A stretch of 64,000 bases of DNA from Acanthopleura granulata (Eukaryota > Mollusca > Polyplacophora > Chitonida > Chitonidae), in the NCBI GenBank assembly GCA_016165875.1, contig JABBOT010000005.1, positions 24,639,368-24,703,367 of the forward strand. The letters run 5' to 3'. The position numbers and the translations under genes were made by a program. Under the pieces are notes generated by a model. The model was not told the origin of the DNA, searched no databases, and was given only the letters and a program-made list of their open reading frames with translations. This document shows positions 57,924-64,000 of this stretch, in pieces (positions within the stretch are counted from its first letter, which is position 1; each line of letters starts with the position of its first letter).

Positions 57924-58069
57924 AGGGCCTCCGTGACTCAACCTGCTGATGGTCATGGGCTTCCCCCGGGCCCTGCCCGGTTTCCTCCTACCATAATGCT
58001 GGTTGCCGTCGTGTAAGTGAAATATTCTTGTGTGCGGCGTAAAATACCAATTAAATAAGTAAATAAACA
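57924..58069 (+). mobile_element. tRNA-derived SINE copy 8 with internal deletion
   Basis: The head GGGCCTCCGTGACTCA is joined directly to CCTGCTGATGGTCATGGGCT, so about 100 bases containing the A/B-box region are missing. The 3' part is well preserved (TATTCTTGTGTGCGGCG, AAATACCAATTAAATAAG). Confidence 0.88.
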
Positions 58070-58549
58070 AGAAAATGTTTCCACAAAAACGAACCCAGTT
58101 GTATATGTTCGGTAATTTTATTGGTATATAAGAGCATGTTTAAGAACATCTTACTCGTAAGACGGTGGCCATGTTTATAGGTGGACGGAGTATATCACTG
58201 CACTTCATCAGGTATCTGAAAATCTGACCTAAAGCCTCAGCACTATCAGCGAGGGATACTTCATTTAAAGGCTGGTGCTCTATCCTTTGCCTATTGGAGA
58301 GTAGGTTTGTCGACAATGACACCAACGACACAACGTCACAAAAGAATGTCGAATAAACATTGTCAATAATATTATGACGTCGTAATTCCCATATCACTGC
58401 TGGGTAATTCAAATCTCCTCGACGTGACAGGAAATTACTGTTGAAGCTTTACATCTTTGTGTAGGTGAACGCCTCGCTGAATATGACACTTACAGACCCC
58501 ATATAGTTTCGTATCCTTTCAGTTAGTAACCATATAACTAATAACCATG

Positions 58550-58935
58550 AACCTCCAAATAACCCAAATCCTTACACCACTCACAAGACTTCGTCCACCT
58601 CCAACAACTCAAAACTTTACACCGCTGGCAGGACCCAATATCCGCTCCCCCTCCAACAAACCCTGAAACTCCTTGGCAGGACACCATATCCGCGCACCTC
58701 CAACAACACAAACCAATACACCCCATCTGCACAAAACCACACACACGCACCTCACTAGCATCAACCTTAATCCTTATACCCCTCCGTACAGCACCCATAT
58801 CACTGCGCCCCCCTCGCAGCAACCCAAATCATTAAACCCCATCCGAACGACACATTATGCGCTGTCCTCAAAAGGCCCAAATTCTTACACCCTAACTGAA
58901 CCAAGTTCGTGCACCTCCTCTGAAGCAACCCAAAT
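58550..58935. repeat. C-rich, strand-asymmetric degenerate repeat
   Basis: About 30-38-bp units around CACCTCCAACAACCCAAATC and CTTACACC. The + strand is almost free of G and the - strand is G/T-rich. A - strand frame of 94 codons and + frame of 95 codons are products of this composition. Confidence 0.7.
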
Positions 58936-58999
58936 CCGTTCACATCATAACGACAAGTAAAAAGCGTTCTTTTACAGCTTGAACATGCAATCGCTATTC

Positions 59000-61900
59000 T
59001 TTCATGGGCTGTATTACACATCCCTGCACTGAAGTGCGTTCGGTGTATTTAGCTAATCAGAAAACAATAATCCATTGAGATAATCAACAGACTCAGAAAT
59101 AATGCCCTGGAGGTTGGCTACCTAGTGGCTCAAGCTAATGTTTTGGGGATGACTCGGTGAGAAAAGCCATTAATGCGCTTATACCTCAAGGCAAGGTACA
59201 AGTCGGGTTAACCGAAAACACTGGGCTTCTCGGCTGGGCAGTCTGAGTGTTCTACTCGCCCTGGGCAATGATTGGATCGGGCACGTTCGCCCATGGGTAC
59301 TACACCAGCACATTCATTCCATCTGACGTTCACAGTAAGGCTGTAACGACGGGTATCAATCGACATCCGTGTTCATATTTATTTCACTGTCCTTGTAGGA
59401 GTTGAATAACCAAGAATTGCACCTTTGTATTAAGCTTAATTTTTATTCATGAACCTGTACATATTACTTGTATGCTGGCATCTTAGCCATGTTGTACCAA
59501 GATATCAATTTGAGCTGTTATTCTATATTTAACAGACGTATCAGTCCGCAGCAAACAAAACATTAAAACTGACTTGGTTTAAAATAGCCTGTATTGTAAT
59601 ATTACGTCACTGTACCGTCTGCTTCACACCTGCCTTGGCGTAGATCCTTCTGCCCCATGGAAACAGGTCATGTTGTATGTTTCTGTTTTTTCCATTGACT
59701 TATGATATTTTTAGAGTTACATGTACATAAGGAATAGTTTTAGCCTGAAAGTTGAGAACAAAGGCTTAATGCGGAATTGTCTATGGGTGACCACATCAGA
59801 ATTAACACAAGCAATCACACTTAACAGAACAGAACGGAAACCCTTGTTGTCAAAGGTAACATATCACAAGCACAAAACTTGGACCCAAATATTTCAGCTC
59901 AATGATCAAAGGCGGACCGGCTGGAAATATTTCAAATACATGTCAAAGCGACCTGAAGCATTACCCAGTAAATACTAGACCGTTTTTATCGCGATATAAG
60001 CTTAGCTTTGCAGTGTTCAAGACTTTATACATCGCTTACAGTGTCTAAAGATTTGTGTACGTTGTACCTGTACTCTCTGACTTGACACTTGGTGTGTTCA
60101 AAAAGCTTTAGTGGGATTACTTTTACCTCAAAATGGTGAAAGTTCAAGTGATGATGAATTAGCAAAAAATGGTTCAGCATTGGTCATCTATAAAAAAGCC
60201 AAGCTAAATTCTCGGCGAAAGGGTCTGTTTATTCATTTCGGGAGCCCATCGATGACGCCAGGATGTCAAGAAGTGTGGCGATGTCCACTTAAACAGACTC
60301 GCTGACTCCCAAGTGAGCAATCGAGATGCAGTTGACATCTCGATACATTACGTGTTATCAATTCTAGTTACAGGTGGAGAAAATAAAACAGTTGTGCATT
60401 TTGCTGTTTGCATTTGTGTTTTAGAGTTCATTAGTTTTTTTGTGCAGGGGGAGGGCGTAAGTCACAAATCCATTCGGCTTTTCCATCATTTTCACGCAGA
60501 AGAACTCTGTGTACGGACTTTTGTCCGCTGATGACAAGCCCGCTGGCTTTTGTTAGGCAATCAGCGGAACACGGAATCGGTTACAGCTCGGGCTGTCTTC
60601 CTCTCAGCATGCCGATCACTCATGCTGCTCGCCACAGCTGCCATGTCCGTAGGAGACCTCGCCTTCTTTAATTTCTCCGTAGTGCATTATTCATCGCTAT
60701 CTGGCCGACCTGCGACCTGTGAGACTTATCCATCAAGGCTGCCCAGGAAATGGATACGATCTTCTTGGTATGCGAGGTACAACCAACAATCGTGATAATA
60801 CAGACTTACATTGGGCCCAATAATGTCAAATCATGCAGTATCGTAAAGTTTATCCACACTCATAGTTTATATCTAAGCGCTTATTCTAGAAGCGTTATAC
60901 AAACAAATTGCACTCGATCACCTTGTGTCTGGCAGTTACTGCGTTGACTGTATATCGGGAGCGTGGGCTAAGATAGCCAATATCCCACAGGAAAGATACT
61001 GGGAATAGGTTTTGCACTCAAAAATGTTCTTCGCCCTGGTAACTTATTCTTGATTCCTTTCATGGCTAAGGATATCTAGAGATATTCAGAAGCATTAGAT
61101 TAGAGAATCCTTAGTGTCGAGCTTAAAAATATATTTAGATAATAAATGGTTCATAAGGGTAACGTAACTGGCCTTCTGGTAATAAGGTTTAAATTTTGGT
61201 GAGTGTTGAATGTACTTTACGCCATACAAGGCTACGGAATTTAATAGTTATCTAGTTTTCATGTTTGTGTTTAATAAATTTCGTTGAGAGTCGAGTGAAT
61301 CTATCCCTTTGAAGACTTGGTTTGTGTCTGGCCCAGTGTTTACCTACATGAACTAAACACATTGTAGGATTGGGTTTCGGATGGCAAGAATGTACAAAAT
61401 GAAGAATCAACCAATCTGACGGCATACCGCATAACTCCACAGATGCGTAGGCTTGTACATTGAGTGTCTCTTTTTCACAAATCATTTGCTGGATCATCAC
61501 ACTTCTTAGTTGCTAACCTACAGACGACATGTCGGGAAACACCATTTTTCTAAACATCAGCATCATCATAGGCATCTTCATCTAATCATCAAATTCTTTT
61601 CCAAGGGGTTTTGTTTGTAGAAGGGTATACTGGTCTGGCGTCTCCAGGACTAATTCATCCCCGGAGAATTCTGTCTACGTGTACACCACCCCCGGATAGA
61701 GCCCAGAAGCCACATTCACGCCATGTTTCACAGTAAGGTGACGATGGTAACATTAACTTGAGATAGCTTTTCACTGATCTGTAACTTAACCTTCGACCCA
61801 TTGTGTGCTGTATTTGAGGAGCAATGTTACCCCTACACGCGTGGTGCTCTGCCAGCCGGAGCTTTGCAGGGTGAGAAATGAGAATGACCTCTCCAACAGC

Positions 61901-63640
61901 TCCTGTCCGTCCTCTTCAATTACTGTGGACTGGAATTTACAACCGCTTGGAACACCTCCAAACCAATTAGAATTCCCGGCGGACTACTTACACAATTCTC
62001 TGTTGCAATATTTGCGATCTCATCGCCGTCGGTAGATAACACTGGTGGGTCTTTTGGACAGCGGATTCGGCGAATGTCCAGATGTAACTCAGCCTGGAAT
62101 ATAATCCGGTGAAATCACCTTGTCGTCTCTCATGTTATACCACCAGAGTCAGAAAGGCCGTAAACATTTATCACCCTGTACACTGACATAAAAATATCGA
62201 TAACAACGAAGATATACTGTATGACTGTAGCTTAATTCGTTTATATACTGTCTGCCTGGTGGGAAATTCTGAACATCTTCCCCATTTTTTTCAATATCAT
62301 TTTGTGCCGTTCTCACACACTGTTCAAGATGTATCCATGAGGACTAGGCGGCACGTACCTCAATCGATGAAAGGCGCATGAAGGTCAGTTTAGGCTGTGT
62401 CAGCTGTTGTTGTTGTTTTTCAAACTCAGCGCGATGATGTTTGTTTCGTGCCTTTTGGAAGCAGCGCAATTTGCATGACAAGGCTTTGTTCAACCTGCAA
62501 GGAACTGAACTAACTGAAAAAGAACCGAAAGAATGGATTGTCAAAAATTCAAGATGTGAATATTATAAATCATTTTTTGTACATTGATCCTGTTAGAAGA
62601 TTCCATTGTAGAATACAATCCGTCATTTAGCCAGTGTCATGACGATGTGCCACATGATTAACTAGGTAATTAATAGAAAGCAATATGCTAATTCAATGGA
62701 GCCAGCCCATCGACTCTTGTAACAATTTTTTCAAGCAGAACTGTATTACGATCTGGGTGGCCGTATATCAATTAAGCTTGACTTTTTCTGCGAGCATTAG
62801 ACTGGCCGGCAATGTAACCACTCGATGCCTCGTCACAGATTAAAAAGCACGAGAGAGAGAGAGGAAATGGGCAGCCGGCGTAAATCTCCAACGCGGATCT
62901 CTCTTGAGTGGCTAACCAGGCGACTTGAGGGAGGAAACGATGGTATTTTAACGGTCATCCCGTCATGGGTGGCGCGATGATCTCGTCGTCACTCTGACAG
63001 CGGGCTTCAGTGCTTCCAAGACGGATTACTGAGTCAAAGGATCCAAGTTTTCCCATCCCTCCTCACGCTTGTCTTTCCAGACAACTCCATCCAAGCTCGT
63101 GCTCGACAAGTCCTCCATTAGCTACGTGAGGTTCATAGGCGCTGCTTACCGAATGTCGGGGAGTTCCTGGTCGCTTTTCATGAATAGAGACGCCGTTTAC
63201 TAAGTGGGCCACAACTACGGTCGGGTAAAAAAGGCAATCAATCAATCAGCCAGTGGCAAGATACTTAAACTTAAATGTTTCATTGTATAGAAGGATCTAC
63301 AGTGCGTGCCTAGCCATAGAAACTACTGGCCTCTGGTGTCTCATTCTATATATGGCCCGACGGGATTTCTACATTTCAGTGCTTTTAAATTTTCAGCCAT
63401 AGGCATAACAGTTGCTCGTTTGGCATCAGTTGTTTTCTCTGTTGTAAAATGTTGTATTCTGTCTCCCGCATTAAATTGAATTGTGGCCTATTTGGTTTCT
63501 GTAAGCCTCTTGCTTAATAGTATTTTGTATATCTCCTCGATTTCAGTATGACATCTTGTGCTTTAGATATCCTTTGTGCTATTTGAGACCCCCTGTCTAT
63601 TCTCAATTATCTGAAGTTTTTAGTTGTATGTTTATACGCT
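59000..63640. other. Intergenic stretch, no supported gene
   Basis: No family motifs or repeat copies were recognised apart from a short (GA)n run at 62849-62864. A frame at 61805-62035 is enriched in plausible codons but has no recognisable domain or splice support. Confidence 0.35.
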
Positions 63641-63654
63641 GAGTTGTGTAATTT

Positions 63655-63826
63655 GTTGTATATGGACATTGGTTTTCTGTACCATGTATGCTGTTGCCAT
63701 CACCAAAGAGAGCCCTGTACAACTTAATTCCCAATGTATCTGGACATTGGTTTTCTTTACCATGTATGCTATTGCAATCACTAAAAAGAGGATACTTAAA
63801 ACCTGTACAACTTAATTCCTAATGTA
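63655..63826. repeat. Tandem duplication, about 80-bp unit
   Basis: Two copies share TGGACATTGGTTTTCT, ACCATGTATGCT, TTGC-ATCAC-AA and CCTGTACAACTTAATTCC-AATGTAT. The second has a GGATACTTAAAA insertion. About 10% divergence by eye. Confidence 0.85.
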
Positions 63827-64000
63827 TGAATGCTGTGGACAAACGGAATTTTGTTCATAAGTTACAAAGAATACATTGAAACGAGCGGAATTTTTCGCTA
63901 CTGACCAGCTTTTTACCCAAGAGACTGTTTTTTAAAATCAGGTTTAGATTTGGGTAAAGAAACCTTGGATGATAAACTCTGCTCAGCCAGACATTCGCTA

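Overview
The window is eukaryotic, AT-rich and repeat-rich. It looks like genomic DNA of a lophotrochozoan invertebrate, most likely a mollusc or relative. The reasons are a multi-exon gene with consensus GT-AG introns, no operons, and at least eight copies of a tRNA-derived SINE whose 3' end (GTAAGTGAAATATTCTTGAG, then TACGGCGTAAAACACCAATC and an AAATA tail) I associate with molluscan and related genomes. The species cannot be named from this sequence.

One gene is well supported. It lies on the + strand from 607 to 27278: ten exons of a DEG/ENaC/ASIC-superfamily sodium channel subunit. The 5' end (N-terminus and start of TM1) lies outside the window. All ten exons join in one continuous frame with matching phases (2,2,1,0,1,1,0,2,1) and give 836 visible residues. 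The family landmarks appear in order: TM1, the post-TM1 TICN motif, the cysteine-rich finger/thumb blocks, the CxCxxxC motif, the pre-TM2 DIYF block, DIGG, and a GIS selectivity filter in TM2. Between the CxCxxxC block and the pre-TM2 block, where ASIC-like channels have only a few dozen residues, this protein has about 460. They are cysteine-free, contain clear heptads and look like a long helical hairpin. This coiled-coil insert, carried mainly by one 1145-base exon, is the most interesting signal in the window.

27279-36053 is 3' flank and intergenic DNA with repeats, including a 33-bp minisatellite. 36054-40330 is a full-structure but decayed Ty3/gypsy-type LTR retrotransposon on the - strand (LTRs, gag, protease, RT, RNase H, integrase, polypurine tract). 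40331-64000 is repeat-rich DNA without a gene I can defend: SINE copies, a second SINE type on the - strand, a MITE-like inverted repeat, several minisatellites and a trinucleotide tract.

A further dispersed repeat family with at least nine relatives in both orientations runs through the whole window. It carries a conserved TATAAAAG-ACTACAGCACAG block, and two local expansions (the 33-bp minisatellite and a G-rich tract) appear to have grown inside individual copies. Except for the exons and the retroelement coding remnants, open reading frames here look like chance or repeat-derived frames.
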